Positions 8,255 to 16,274 of a stretch of DNA of 64,000 nt are shown piece by piece (position 1 is the stretch's first letter; each line of letters starts with the position of its first letter). This DNA comes from an uncultured Oscillibacter sp. (GTDB lineage Bacteria; Bacillota; Clostridia; Oscillospirales; Oscillospiraceae), in the NCBI GenBank assembly GCA_910576865.1, contig CAJTKE010000002.1, positions 124,001-188,000 on the forward strand. Direction: 5' to 3'. The notes beneath the pieces were generated by a model that was not told the origin of the DNA, did no database searches, and saw only the letters and a list, made by a program, of their open reading frames with translations. The position numbers and the translations under genes were made by a program.

Positions 8255-9514
8255 ATGAAAACACCCTTTGTCACGAAAGAAAAGCTGGAGGCCGTCGCCG
8301 CCCAATATCCCACCCCCTTCCACATCTACGACGAGAGGGGCATCCGGGAGAACGCCCGGCGGCTGAAGGCCGCCTTCGCCTGGAACCCCGGCTTCCGGGA
8401 GTACTTCGCCGTGAAGGCCACGCCGACGCCCGCCATTTTGAAGGTTCTCCACGAGGAGGGCTGCGGCTGCGACTGCTCCTCTCTGGCGGAGCTGGCTCTG
8501 GCGGAGCGCTGCGGCGTCACCGGGGAGGCGGGGATCATGTTCTCCTCCAACAACACCACGGAAGAGGAGTTCCAGGCCGCGTACCGCCTGGGGGGCATCA
8601 TCAACCTGGACGACATCACCCTGATCGACACCCTGGTGAACGCCCTGGGGAAGGTGCCGGAAAAAATCTGCTGCCGTTACAACCCCGGCGGAGTCTTCAC
8701 CCTGGGAGAGAGCCGGGACGGCGTCCAGGTGATGGATACCCCCGGCGACGCGAAGTACGGCATGACCCGCCCCCAGCTGACGGAGGCGTTCCGGCGTTTG
8801 CGGGACCTGGGCGTGAAGGAATTCGGCATCCACGCCTTCCTGGCCTCCAATACCTTGTCCAACGACTATTACCCCGCCCTGGCCCGCATCCTCTTCCAGC
8901 TGGCGGCGGAGCTCCGGGAGGAGACCGGGTGCCATATCACCTTCATCAACCTCTCCGGCGGCGTGGGCGTGCCCTACCGCCCGGAGGAGCCGGAGAACGA
9001 CATCGCCGTCATCGGCGAGGGCGTGCGGAAGGCCTATGAGGAGATTCTGGTCCCCGCCGGCATGGGGGACGCGGCCCTGTACACGGAGCTGGGGCGCTAC
9101 ATGCTGGCCCCCTACGGCCATCTGGTCACCCGGGCCATCCACGAAAAGCACATCCATAAGGAATATATCGGCGTGGACGCCTGCGCCTGCAACCTGATGC
9201 GCCCGGCCATGTACGGGGCCTACCATCACATCACGGTGATGGGGAAGGAGGACGCCCCCTGCGACCACAAGTACGACGTGGCGGGGAGCCTCTGCGAGAA
9301 CAACGACAAATTCGCCGTGGACCGGATGCTGCCCAAGGTGGACATGGGGGACCTGCTGGTGATCCACGACGCCGGGGCCCACGGGTTTTCCATGGGCTAC
9401 AACTACAACGGCAAGCTCCGCTCGGCGGAGCTGCTCCTCCGGGAGGACGGAAGCGTGGACCTCATCCGCCGGGCGGAGACGCTGGAGGATTATTTCGCCA
9501 CGCTGGTGTGGTGA
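8255..9514 (+). CDS. lysA: Diaminopimelate decarboxylase
   Basis: A 419-residue fold-III PLP decarboxylase, last step of lysine synthesis (meso-diaminopimelate to lysine). The PLP lysine lies in EYFAVKATPTP (Lys54); later landmarks are NLSGGVGVPY (glycine-rich phosphate-binding loop), ELGRYMLAPYG, the VAGSLCENNDKFA cysteine segment and GAHGFSMGYNYN. The ATG at 8255 has a GAGGTC site; another ATG 15 bases upstream is less well spaced. The open frame extends far upstream but overlaps the yedF operon antisense and is not coding. Its own promoter makes it a separate unit from the dap operon 400 bp downstream. Confidence 0.92.
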   Translation: MKTPFVTKEKLEAVAAQYPTPFHIYDERGIRENARRLKAAFAWNPGFREYFAVKATPTPAILKVLHEEGCGCDCSSLAELALAERCGVTGEAGIMFSSNNTTEEEFQAAYRLGGIINLDDITLIDTLVNALGKVPEKICCRYNPGGVFTLGESRDGVQVMDTPGDAKYGMTRPQLTEAFRRLRDLGVKEFGIHAFLASNTLSNDYYPALARILFQLAAELREETGCHITFINLSGGVGVPYRPEEPENDIAVIGEGVRKAYEEILVPAGMGDAALYTELGRYMLAPYGHLVTRAIHEKHIHKEYIGVDACACNLMRPAMYGAYHHITVMGKEDAPCDHKYDVAGSLCENNDKFAVDRMLPKVDMGDLLVIHDAGAHGFSMGYNYNGKLRSAELLLREDGSVDLIRRAETLEDYFATLVW

Positions 9515-9564
9515 GGTGTAACGTATAAAGAGGGACTTCAGCGAACCACTACGCTTGTCTCGTG

Positions 9565-9593
9565 TTGATTCGACAAATCGGATTTTGTAAAAT
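9565..9593 (+). promoter_or_regulatory. Promoter for the DUF4177 gene
   Basis: TTGATT (9565-9570), 17-bp spacer, TAAAAT (9588-9593), 33 bp before the start codon, inside an AT-rich stretch. Confidence 0.5.
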
Positions 9594-9626
9594 TAAATTC
9601 TGATTAGCAACAGGGAGGAACAAATC

Positions 9627-9833
9627 ATGTACACTTATAAAACCGAAATCTTGACGGTAGGGACTAAGTGGTTTTCCGACAAAGCAGACGTAAACGATGT
9701 AACGGTGTTAGACCAGTTAATCAATGAACGGGCTGCTGATGGATGGGAACTTGTGACATACGATTACATGGCGACATCCATGCAGGTTAAAGGAGCATTT
9801 GTGATTACATTCAGGAAGCGGCAATCACTCTAA
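9627..9833 (+). CDS. DUF4177 domain protein
   Basis: A 68-residue protein with the DUF4177 pattern: YTYKTEIL at the start, LDQLINERAADGWELVTYDYM in the middle and a C-terminal FVITFRKR strand. Members are short stand-alone proteins of unknown function; the GWELV core recurs in many. It has a good GGGAGGA ribosome-binding site. Base composition and codon use are strikingly more AT-rich than every neighbour (for example gta, tta, aat, aaa codons), which suggests recent acquisition. No membrane segment or signal peptide. Confidence 0.8.
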   Translation: MYTYKTEILTVGTKWFSDKADVNDVTVLDQLINERAADGWELVTYDYMATSMQVKGAFVITFRKRQSL

Positions 9834-9901
9834 CAGACGCATAAGACAGCTTCCGGTTTGTCGGGAGGATTTCATCTTTGTGGTGAAATCCATCTTGAGA
9901 A

Positions 9902-9933
9902 AAACCGCCTGGGAATTCCCAGGCGGTTTCTCT
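9902..9933. terminator. Terminator between the DUF4177 gene and dapH
   Basis: A perfect 28-base palindrome (9902-9929), starting AAACCGCCTGG, followed by TTTCTCT on the plus strand and T-rich on the minus strand; serves the convergent dap operon and the DUF4177 gene. Confidence 0.85.
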
Positions 9934-9938
9934 GTGCC

Positions 9939-10634
9939 TTAAAGTTTGCGGAGCGCGTCCACCAGAGCGGTCTTGCCCTCGGTCTTTTCATCTTTCATCT
10001 TGATGACCCGGGCGGGGCTTCCGGCCACCACGGCGTTGTCCGGCACGTCCTCAATCACCACGGCCCCGGCGGCCACCACGGCGTTTTTGCCGATATGGAC
10101 CCCCTCGATGACCACGGCGTTGGCTCCCACCAGCACGCCGTCCTCCACAATGACGGGGGTGGCGGAGGCGGGCTCCACCACGCCGGCCAGGACGGCCCCC
10201 GCGCCGATGTGGCACCGGGCGCCCACCATGGCCCGGCCTCCCAGCACGGCCCCCATGTCGATCATGGTGCCCGGACCCACCACGGCCCCGATATTGATGA
10301 CCGCCCCCATCATGATGACGGCTCCCTCGCCGATCTCCACCTTTTCCCGGATGATCGCGCCGGGCTCAATCCGGGCCTTCACGCCCTTCAGGTCCAGCAG
10401 GGGCACGCCGGAGTTCCGGCGGTCGTTTTCCACCACCATGTCCACGATTTTGTCCGCGTTGGCTTCCAGGATGGGGCGGAGCTCCTCCCAGTCGCCGAAA
10501 ACAGTCTGGCTCAGGCGTGTGCCGTAGACCTTGGCGGAGCCGAAGTCCACGTCCTCCGTCAGATTGACATAGAGCTTCACCGGGGTTTTCTTTTCCGAGT
10601 TCGCGATATAGTCGATGATTTCCTGCGCGTTCAT
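9939..10634 (-). CDS. dapH: 2,3,4,5-tetrahydropyridine-2,6-dicarboxylate N-acetyltransferase
   Basis: A 231-residue left-handed beta-helix acyltransferase with an N-terminal DapH domain (NAQEIIDYIANSEKKTPVKLY) and long hexapeptide repeats (IGEGAVIMMGAVINIGAVVG and onward) ending VVAGSPARVIK. It acetylates tetrahydrodipicolinate in the acetylase branch of lysine/DAP synthesis. The ATG at 10634 has GGAGAG 8 bases upstream; an in-frame GTG three codons earlier overlaps that site. It begins 5 bases after the dapB stop, third in the dapA-dapB-dapH operon. The acetylase branch predicts an N-acetyl-DAP aminotransferase and deacetylase elsewhere. Confidence 0.93.
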   Translation of the reverse strand: MNAQEIIDYIANSEKKTPVKLYVNLTEDVDFGSAKVYGTRLSQTVFGDWEELRPILEANADKIVDMVVENDRRNSGVPLLDLKGVKARIEPGAIIREKVEIGEGAVIMMGAVINIGAVVGPGTMIDMGAVLGGRAMVGARCHIGAGAVLAGVVEPASATPVIVEDGVLVGANAVVIEGVHIGKNAVVAAGAVVIEDVPDNAVVAGSPARVIKMKDEKTEGKTALVDALRKL

Positions 10635-10639
10635 AGGCG

Positions 10640-11359
10640 TCACTCTCCAAACAGAATTTTCTGCAAATCGTAAACCCCGTTGGGCTTACCGGGCAGCAGG
10701 CGGGCCATGTGCAGCGCGCCGTTGACGAAGATCTGGCGGCTGGTCGCCCGGTGGGTGAACTCCAGCTCCTCGTCGGGGCCGAAGAAGTGGACGGTGTGGG
10801 TTCCCGCCACCGTGCCGCCCCGGAGGGCGTGGACGCCGATCTCATCCTTCCGCCGCTTCCCGGTGTTTCCCTCCCGGCCGTAGACCGGAGTCAGGGCGTG
10901 GGCGGGGTCGATGGCCTCCAGCAGCAGCTTGGCGGTGCCGCTGGGGGCGTCCTCCTTCTGGTTGTGGTGGGTCTCCGTCAGCTCGATGTCGAAGTCCGGC
11001 TTCAGCACGCCGGACACCTCCCGCAGGGCCCGGACCAGCACCGCCACCCCCAGGGAGTAGTTGGCGCTCCACAGCACCGGGGCGCAGGTCCCCAGGCTCT
11101 CCAGCAGTGCGCGCTCCTCGGGGCCGAGGCCCGTGGTGCCGGAGAGGAGGGGCGTCCCGGTCCGGCGGACATAGGAGGCGATTTCCGGCAGAGCGCCGGG
11201 GCGGGAGAAGTCGATGACCACGTCGGCCACCTTCCCCAGGCTTCCCAGCCGGTCGATGTCGTTGATGTCGAAGGAGGCCTGGATTTCGTCTCCGGCGGCC
11301 TGGGCGGTCTCCCGGATCAGGGTGCCCATTTTGCCCCGGCCGATCAGGATGTACCTCAC
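10640..11359 (-). CDS. dapB: 4-hydroxy-tetrahydrodipicolinate reductase
   Basis: A 239-residue NAD(P)H-dependent reductase. The nucleotide-binding GRGKMG is at residues 7-12 and the substrate signature ELTETHHNQKEDAPSGTAK contains His131, His132 and Lys135. The start is GTG at 11359 inside a GTGA overlap with the dapA stop; upstream in-frame sequence belongs to dapA in another frame. It is slightly shorter than the usual 250-270 residues, with a compact nucleotide loop, but all active-site elements are present. Controlled by the lysine riboswitch upstream of dapA. Confidence 0.94.
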   Translation of the reverse strand: MRYILIGRGKMGTLIRETAQAAGDEIQASFDINDIDRLGSLGKVADVVIDFSRPGALPEIASYVRRTGTPLLSGTTGLGPEERALLESLGTCAPVLWSANYSLGVAVLVRALREVSGVLKPDFDIELTETHHNQKEDAPSGTAKLLLEAIDPAHALTPVYGREGNTGKRRKDEIGVHALRGGTVAGTHTVHFFGPDEELEFTHRATSRQIFVNGALHMARLLPGKPNGVYDLQKILFGE

Positions 11360-12243
11360 AGCAGCCCCACCTCCCTCATGGCGTCCCGGAGGGCGGAGAG
11401 GTGCTCTTCGCTCATCTCGCACAGGGGCAGACGCAGGGGGCCCGCGTCCAGGCCCAGCAGGTTCATGGCGGCCTTGACGGGGATGGGGTTCACCTCGATG
11501 AAGAGGTCGTTCATCAGCCTCAGATATTTCAGGTGGGTCTCCAGGGCCCGGGTCTGGTTCCCCCCGGCGTAGTCCGCCACGATTTCATGGCACACGTCCG
11601 GGCAGACGTTGGCGAAGACGGAGATCACGCCGCTTCCGCCGATGCTCATCAGGGGCAGGGTGATGTCGTCGTTGCCGGAGTAGAGGGCGAAGTCCGGCCC
11701 CACGCAATGGGCGATCTTCATGGCGTAGGACATGTCCCCGCTGGCCTCCTTGATGCCGGAAATCCGGGGATGCCTGCTGAGCTTCTCCACCACGGACACG
11801 GGGATGGAACACCCCGTACGTCCCGGCACATTGTAGAGGAGGCAGGGGATCGTCACCTTGTCCGCCGTCTCGGCGAAGTGGCGGACCATGCCCTCCGGGT
11901 TGGCCTTGTTGTAGTAGGGGGCGATGAGCAGCAGGGCGTCGGCCCCCATATCCTGGTATTGGATGCTCTTTTCGACCTGGGTGGAGGTGCAGTTGGAGCC
12001 GCTGCCCACGATGACGGGGACCCGGCCATTTACCACCTTGATGGTGTGCGCCACCACGGAGGCGTCCTCCTCGTGGCTCATGGTGGGGTATTCGCCGGTG
12101 GTGCCCAGGATGAGGATGCCGTCGGTCCCGGCGGCGATCTGCCGCTCCAGGAGGCGGGTGAGGGCGTCGAAGTTGACGCTTCCGTCCTCATGGAAGGGGG
12201 TGATCATGGCGACGATGGAGCCGGTGGGATTGTTGAATTTCAT
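11356..12243 (-). CDS. dapA: 4-hydroxy-tetrahydrodipicolinate synthase
   Basis: A 295-residue TIM-barrel aldolase of the DHDPS family. GTTGE (47-51), Tyr137 in LLYNVPGRTG and the Schiff-base Lys165 in SGIKEASGD are visible. It condenses pyruvate and aspartate semialdehyde, the committed step to lysine and DAP. The ATG at 12243 is preceded by GGAGGG. It is the first gene of dapA-dapB-dapH, and its leader contains a lysine riboswitch plus terminator. Length is typical. Confidence 0.96.
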   Translation of the reverse strand: MKFNNPTGSIVAMITPFHEDGSVNFDALTRLLERQIAAGTDGILILGTTGEYPTMSHEEDASVVAHTIKVVNGRVPVIVGSGSNCTSTQVEKSIQYQDMGADALLLIAPYYNKANPEGMVRHFAETADKVTIPCLLYNVPGRTGCSIPVSVVEKLSRHPRISGIKEASGDMSYAMKIAHCVGPDFALYSGNDDITLPLMSIGGSGVISVFANVCPDVCHEIVADYAGGNQTRALETHLKYLRLMNDLFIEVNPIPVKAAMNLLGLDAGPLRLPLCEMSEEHLSALRDAMREVGLL

Positions 12244-12291
12244 TTGAATGCCCTCCAGATGTTTGTATGATCGGGTGATGCCGGTCGATAT

Positions 12292-12324
12292 AAAAAAGCC
12301 GGTAGAGGCCGCGCTCCTACCGAC
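12292..12324 (-). terminator. Riboswitch-controlled intrinsic terminator upstream of dapA
   Basis: On the minus strand an 8-bp stem (12317-12324 with 12298-12305, one G-U pair) is followed by six T residues. It lies about 30 bases downstream of the riboswitch core and 50 bases before the dapA start, as expected for an attenuation switch. Confidence 0.75.
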
Positions 12325-12356
12325 AGGCTCCCCGCCGGAAACGGCGGTTCTGTAAG

Positions 12357-12520
12357 CGGATAGCGCCCCCGCGGCTTCGGGCCGCGGACAGTCCCGGAGG
12401 TCTTTCCCCCGGGCCCATCTCCCGCCCACGCCTGGGCGGAAAATTCGGCGGAGCTGCCTCTCCCGCGTTCCCAGCCTGCCGGCTCCCGCGAGTTCATCGT
12501 CTCCGCGCCTCTATCTCCAT
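12357..12520 (-). ncRNA. Lysine riboswitch (L box) of the dap operon
   Basis: The minus-strand leader carries L-box landmarks in order: GGAGATAGAGGCGCG at the 5' end, GCTCCGCCGAA in the middle, and GACTGTC-hairpin-GGGGGCGCTATC at the 3' end. GATAG near the 5' end pairs with CTATC (P1), and a perfect CGCGGC/GCCGCG stem forms P5. The same blocks are familiar from the B. subtilis lysC leader. A terminator follows, so lysine should attenuate dapA-dapB-dapH. Recognition is by eye; a covariance-model search would confirm the boundaries. Confidence 0.85.
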
Positions 12521-12531
12521 TTTGTGCTGTT

Positions 12532-12560
12532 ATCATATCATCTTCCCAACCCGGTTGCAA
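12532..12560 (-). promoter_or_regulatory. Promoter of the dapA-dapB-dapH operon
   Basis: Minus-strand TTGCAA (12555-12560), 17-bp spacer, TATGAT (12532-12537), just upstream of the riboswitch. Confidence 0.7.
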
Positions 12561-12612
12561 GGGGAAAGCCGCAAAAAATTCTTGTAAAAACAGACAAAAA
12601 CACTTCCCGCTC

Positions 12613-12642
12613 TTGCCTCCCGCCGTCGGAACATGCTATATT
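12613..12642 (+). promoter_or_regulatory. Promoter of the M20 amidohydrolase gene
   Basis: TTGCCT (12613-12618), 18-bp spacer, TATATT (12637-12642), 43 bp upstream of the start; divergent from the dap promoter. Confidence 0.5.
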
Positions 12643-12685
12643 GGGTACGCTGAATAAATTTTGAAAAGCTGAAGGAGGCAACGCC

Positions 12686-13789
12686 ATGCTGTCCGTTGTT
12701 GAATACCGCCGCGCCCTGCACCGCATCCCCGAGCTGGACGACCACCTGCCGGAGACCTGCGCCTATGTCCACTCCGCCCTGGCCAGCTTCGAGCTGGAGG
12801 CCTTTTCCCCCATTCCCTCCAGCGTCTGCGCCTTTCTGGACGCGGGGAAGCCGGAGACCGTGGCCTTCCGGGCGGACATGGACGCGCTGCCCATTTCCGA
12901 GTCCACCGGCCTCGCCTACGCCTCGGGGCACACGGGGGTCATGCACGCCTGCGGACACGACGGGAACACCGCCATGACCCTGGCCCTGGCGTCCTACGCC
13001 GCCGCCCACCGCACGGAGCTGCCCCGGAACGTCCTCTTCCTCTTCCAGCCCTCGGAGGAGACCACCGGCGGCGCGGAAAAGCTCTGTGACACCGGCATCC
13101 TGGAGAAGTACCGGGCCGCCCGGGTCTTCGCCATGCACCTGTGGCCCAAGCTGGAGCAGGGCCGGATCCACTGCCGCCCCGGCCCCATCATGGCCCGGTC
13201 CAACGAGGTGACGGTGACCCTCACCGGCAAAAGCGTCCACATCGGCCGGGCGTCCGAAGGCGTCGACGCCCTGGCGGCGGGGGCGGAGTACCTCCTCCGG
13301 GCCTATGAGATGATGAAGACCCTGCCGGGGGAGGAGCCGGCGGTGCTGCGCTTCGGAAAGATGACCTCCGGCACGGTGCGCAACGCTGTCAGCGGAAAGA
13401 CGGTGCTGGAGGGGAGCCTGCGCACCTTCCGGGATGAGACGCAGGCCCTCTGCCGCGGGCGGCTGGAGGAGATCGGCCGGGACATCGGCCGTGAGACCGG
13501 CTGCGGCGTGGAGGTCCATCTGAACGAGGGCTACCCGGCGGTCTGGAACCACGAGGGGCTCTACGAGACGGTCCGGGCCGGACTGGGGGAACACGCCCCC
13601 CTGCTCCTGGAGGCCCCCACGCTGACGGCGGAGGACTTTTCCTTCTACCAGCGCCGGGTCCCGGGCCTGTTCTTCCTGCTGGGCGTGGGGAACACGGCGG
13701 AGCTCCACTCGCCGGAATTCTGCTTTGACGACGAGGCGGTGCTGCCCCGGGGCGTGGAATTCCTGAGGCGGCTGCTCCTGCTGGCCTGA
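12686..13789 (+). CDS. M20 family amidohydrolase (possible N-acetyl-diaminopimelate deacetylase)
   Basis: A 367-residue metallo-amidohydrolase of the M20D group. Metal and catalytic residues are in FRADMDALP, HACGHDGNTA (87-96) and QPSEETTGG (Glu124/125), with the lid domain starting at the VTVTLTGKSVH segment. The family includes hippurate/IAA-amino acid hydrolases and N-acetyl-L,L-DAP deacetylase. Divergent placement from dapA-dapB-dapH, whose DapH makes the acetylated intermediate, suggests the deacetylase role, but specificity is inference. AAGGAGG precedes the ATG at a good distance. Confidence 0.82.
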   Translation: MLSVVEYRRALHRIPELDDHLPETCAYVHSALASFELEAFSPIPSSVCAFLDAGKPETVAFRADMDALPISESTGLAYASGHTGVMHACGHDGNTAMTLALASYAAAHRTELPRNVLFLFQPSEETTGGAEKLCDTGILEKYRAARVFAMHLWPKLEQGRIHCRPGPIMARSNEVTVTLTGKSVHIGRASEGVDALAAGAEYLLRAYEMMKTLPGEEPAVLRFGKMTSGTVRNAVSGKTVLEGSLRTFRDETQALCRGRLEEIGRDIGRETGCGVEVHLNEGYPAVWNHEGLYETVRAGLGEHAPLLLEAPTLTAEDFSFYQRRVPGLFFLLGVGNTAELHSPEFCFDDEAVLPRGVEFLRRLLLLA

Positions 13790-13807
13790 CACAGGGCCGC
13801 GTCCCAC

Positions 13808-13835
13808 TTGCAAATGGAAAAAATCGGGGTATAAT
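13808..13835 (+). promoter_or_regulatory. Promoter of trkH-trkA
   Basis: TTGCAA (13808-13813), 16-bp spacer, TATAAT (13830-13835), 36 bp upstream of the trkH start. Confidence 0.65.
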
Positions 13836-13871
13836 AGCAGTGGAAACCATATTTCAGGAGGATTGCTCCTT

Positions 13872-15185
13872 ATGCGACGTCCCAATGCTGTTCAGACTCT
13901 GGCCCTGGGCTTCGCCCTGCTGATTCTGGCGGGGGCCTGTCTTCTGTCCCTGCCCGCCGCCTCCCGGAGCGGGGAGGGTATCCCCTGGACCAACGCCGTC
14001 TTCACGGCGGCTTCCGCCTCCTGCGTCACGGGGCTGACGGTGTACGACACCGCCACCCGGTTCAGCGCTTTCGGCCAGCTGGTTCTGCTGCTGCTGATTC
14101 AGATCGGGGGCCTGGGCTTTGTGACGGCCTCCCTTCCGGCGGCGCTGCTGGTCCGCCGGCGGGTGGGCCTGCGCCGCCGGGCGTTGCTTCAGGACAGCGT
14201 GGGGGCTTTGCAGCTGGGCGGCGTTGTCCGCTTGGCCCGGCGGGCCCTGCTGGTGACATTCTTGTGTGAGGGCCTGGGGGCGGCGCTGCTGGCCCTCTGG
14301 TTCTGCCCCCGGTACGGCCTGGGGAGGGGAATCTGGATGGCCGTCTTTCACGCCGTTTCCGCCTTCTGCAACGCGGGCTTCGATCTTCTGGGCACCGGGG
14401 CCTCCATCACCACGGAGGCGGGGGAGCCCCTTTTGAATATCGTGCTGATGGCCCTCATCATCTGCGGGGGCCTGGGCTTCCTGGTGTGGGACGACATCCT
14501 GACCCACGGGCGGCATTTCCGCCGCTGGCGTCTCCATTCCAAGATGGCTTTCACCGTGACGCTGCTCCTCTTCGCCGGGGGCGGAATCGCCTTCTGGTTT
14601 CTGGAGGCGGACCACGCCTTTGCCGGGGCGGGCGGCCCCGCCCGGGTGCTGATGGCGTGCTTCCAGTCGGTGACGGCCCGGACGGCGGGCTTCGCCTCGG
14701 TGGACCAGACCGCCCTGAGCCAGGGGGGCGTGCTGCTGATGCTGGTTTTGATGTTCGTGGGCGCGGCCTCCGGCTCCACCGGAGGCGGTGTGAAGGTGAA
14801 CACCTTCGCGGTGCTGATTCTGGGCGTCCGGGCCCGCATCTGGCGGCAGGACGACGTGAACGCCTTCCGCCGCCGCTTGGACGACGGGGACATCCACAAG
14901 GCGTATTCCACTGCCAGCATCTACATGATGGGCGCCGTGTGCGGCTGCATGGTGCTGTGCGTCCAGGGCGCGGGACTGACGGACGCGCTGTATGAGACCT
15001 TTTCCGCCATGAGCACCGTGGGCCTGAGCCGGAACCTGACGCCGTCCCTGCCCACGCTCTCCAAGTGGGCGGTGATTCTGATGATGTTCGCCGGGCGGGT
15101 GGGCAGCATGTCCGTGGCCATGGCGGTGACGAAGGGACGGGTGAACGGCCTGCGCTATGTGCCCGAGAAGATTCTGATCGGTTGA
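13872..15185 (+). CDS. trkH: Trk/Ktr potassium uptake membrane subunit
   Basis: A 437-residue integral membrane protein with the four M1-P-M2 repeats of the TrkH/KtrB family. Pore-loop filters are readable as SASCVTGLTVYD, SAFCNAGFDLLG, SVTARTAGFASVD and SAMSTVGLSRNLTP. It is the ion-conducting subunit for K+ (sometimes Na+-coupled) uptake. The ATG at 13872 has an AGGAGGA site about 10 bases upstream; an in-frame TTG three codons earlier overlaps the spacing region. The RCK regulator follows 17 bp downstream, so the two form a transport operon. Confidence 0.93.
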   Translation: MRRPNAVQTLALGFALLILAGACLLSLPAASRSGEGIPWTNAVFTAASASCVTGLTVYDTATRFSAFGQLVLLLLIQIGGLGFVTASLPAALLVRRRVGLRRRALLQDSVGALQLGGVVRLARRALLVTFLCEGLGAALLALWFCPRYGLGRGIWMAVFHAVSAFCNAGFDLLGTGASITTEAGEPLLNIVLMALIICGGLGFLVWDDILTHGRHFRRWRLHSKMAFTVTLLLFAGGGIAFWFLEADHAFAGAGGPARVLMACFQSVTARTAGFASVDQTALSQGGVLLMLVLMFVGAASGSTGGGVKVNTFAVLILGVRARIWRQDDVNAFRRRLDDGDIHKAYSTASIYMMGAVCGCMVLCVQGAGLTDALYETFSAMSTVGLSRNLTPSLPTLSKWAVILMMFAGRVGSMSVAMAVTKGRVNGLRYVPEKILIG

Positions 15186-15202
15186 GAGAGGGAGGACGGG
15201 GA

Positions 15203-15853
15203 ATGAAATCCTTTTTGGTTATCGGCCTGGGCCGCTTCGGGCGGCATTTGACCCGGTACCTGCTGGAGCTGGGGAACGAGGTCATGGTGCTGGACAAGGA
15301 CGAGGAGAAGGTGGCGAAGGTGGCGTCCATGGCCACCGCCGCCTGCGTGGGGGACTGCCAGGACGAGCGGGTGCTGGAGTCCCTGGGCGTGCGGAACTTC
15401 GACATCTGCTTCGTCTGCGTCCGGGATGATTTCCAGTGCTCCCTGGAGGCCACGGCGGCCCTCAAGGAGCTGGGGGCCCGGTTCGTGGTGGCCCGGGCGG
15501 ACCAGGAGCGGCAGATCAAGTTTCTGCGGAAGATCGGGGCGGATTTCGTGGTCCACACGGAGATGGACATGGCCCGCCGGGCGGCCATCCGCTTCTCCGC
15601 CGAGAACGTCTTCGACTACTTCGAGCTGACGCCCAAGTTCGCCATTTTCGAGCTGGAGATCCCGGAGGAGTGGGAGGGCCGCACGGTCATGGAGCTGGAG
15701 GTCCGCAAAAAGTACAATGTGAACATCCTGGGGGTGAAGAGCGGCGATGTGGTGGTTCCTCTGGTGGACCCCAACTACCGCTTCCGGGACGACGCCCACA
15801 TCATCGTGGCCGGGGACAAGGAGGCGGGCATCCGCCTGATGAATTTGCATTAA
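15203..15853 (+). CDS. trkA: Trk/Ktr potassium uptake regulatory subunit (RCK domain)
   Basis: A 216-residue cytosolic gating subunit: RCK_N Rossmann domain (FLVIGLGRFGRHL, then VLDKDEEKV with the acidic ribose-binding residue) and an RCK_C domain from about residue 140 (WEGRTVMELEVRKKYNVNILGV). This single-RCK architecture is the KtrA/KtrC type that binds ATP/ADP and often c-di-AMP. Start ATG at 15203 follows GGAGGACGGG. It is the second gene after trkH. Confidence 0.93.
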   Translation: MKSFLVIGLGRFGRHLTRYLLELGNEVMVLDKDEEKVAKVASMATAACVGDCQDERVLESLGVRNFDICFVCVRDDFQCSLEATAALKELGARFVVARADQERQIKFLRKIGADFVVHTEMDMARRAAIRFSAENVFDYFELTPKFAIFELEIPEEWEGRTVMELEVRKKYNVNILGVKSGDVVVPLVDPNYRFRDDAHIIVAGDKEAGIRLMNLH

Positions 15854-15907
15854 ATTCCGGCTATAGTTCCGGCTTTTCGGCGCATGCTGTCTCTGAGGTG
15901 ATGTTTC

Positions 15908-16192
15908 ATGTCAGAGGACAGGCGCGCGGTGAATAATTGGGGCCCCCGCCGCACTGGTGCGGTGGGGAGAGGAGAAATAAGTGAAACGGAGTACGGCCTG
16001 CCCACAGGGCGGGACGTACAGAGTGGAGCTTGTTTCGACGATGATGACGGAAAGCCCTTTCTCCGTTTGGAGCCGGAGAAGCGGATATGCCCCATTCAGG
16101 ACCCGGACTCCATTTACAAGTACCCCCTGGCCACGTCCGAGGAGATGGGCTTCCGAGTTCTGGACAACTTTCCGGAGGAGCACATTCAGTAG
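15908..16192 (+). CDS. Hypothetical protein, 94 residues
   Basis: A 94-residue ORF with an excellent GAGGTG site 7 bases before its ATG. The C-terminal half (from GACFDDDDGKPFLRLEP to FRVLDNFPEEHIQ) uses codons like its neighbours, supporting coding, while the first third is less convincing. I recognise no family. No membrane segment or signal peptide; the protein is acidic with two cysteines. It could be third in the trkHA transcript. A competing frame in the same DNA (GTG at 15981) gives a less native composition. Confidence 0.5.
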   Translation: MSEDRRAVNNWGPRRTGAVGRGEISETEYGLPTGRDVQSGACFDDDDGKPFLRLEPEKRICPIQDPDSIYKYPLATSEEMGFRVLDNFPEEHIQ

Positions 16193-16232
16193 GGGCGGAC
16201 CTGTGTGCCCGCCCTTCTCTCCCCCGGCGAAA

Positions 16233-16262
16233 CGCCCCCTCCGGCATTGCTGGAGGGGGCGC
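16233..16262. terminator. Terminator after ltaE
   Basis: A 10-bp GC-rich stem (16233-16242 with 16252-16261) between convergent genes; TTTCG follows on the minus strand. Confidence 0.65.
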
Positions 16263-16274
16263 GTCAGGAAGAGG

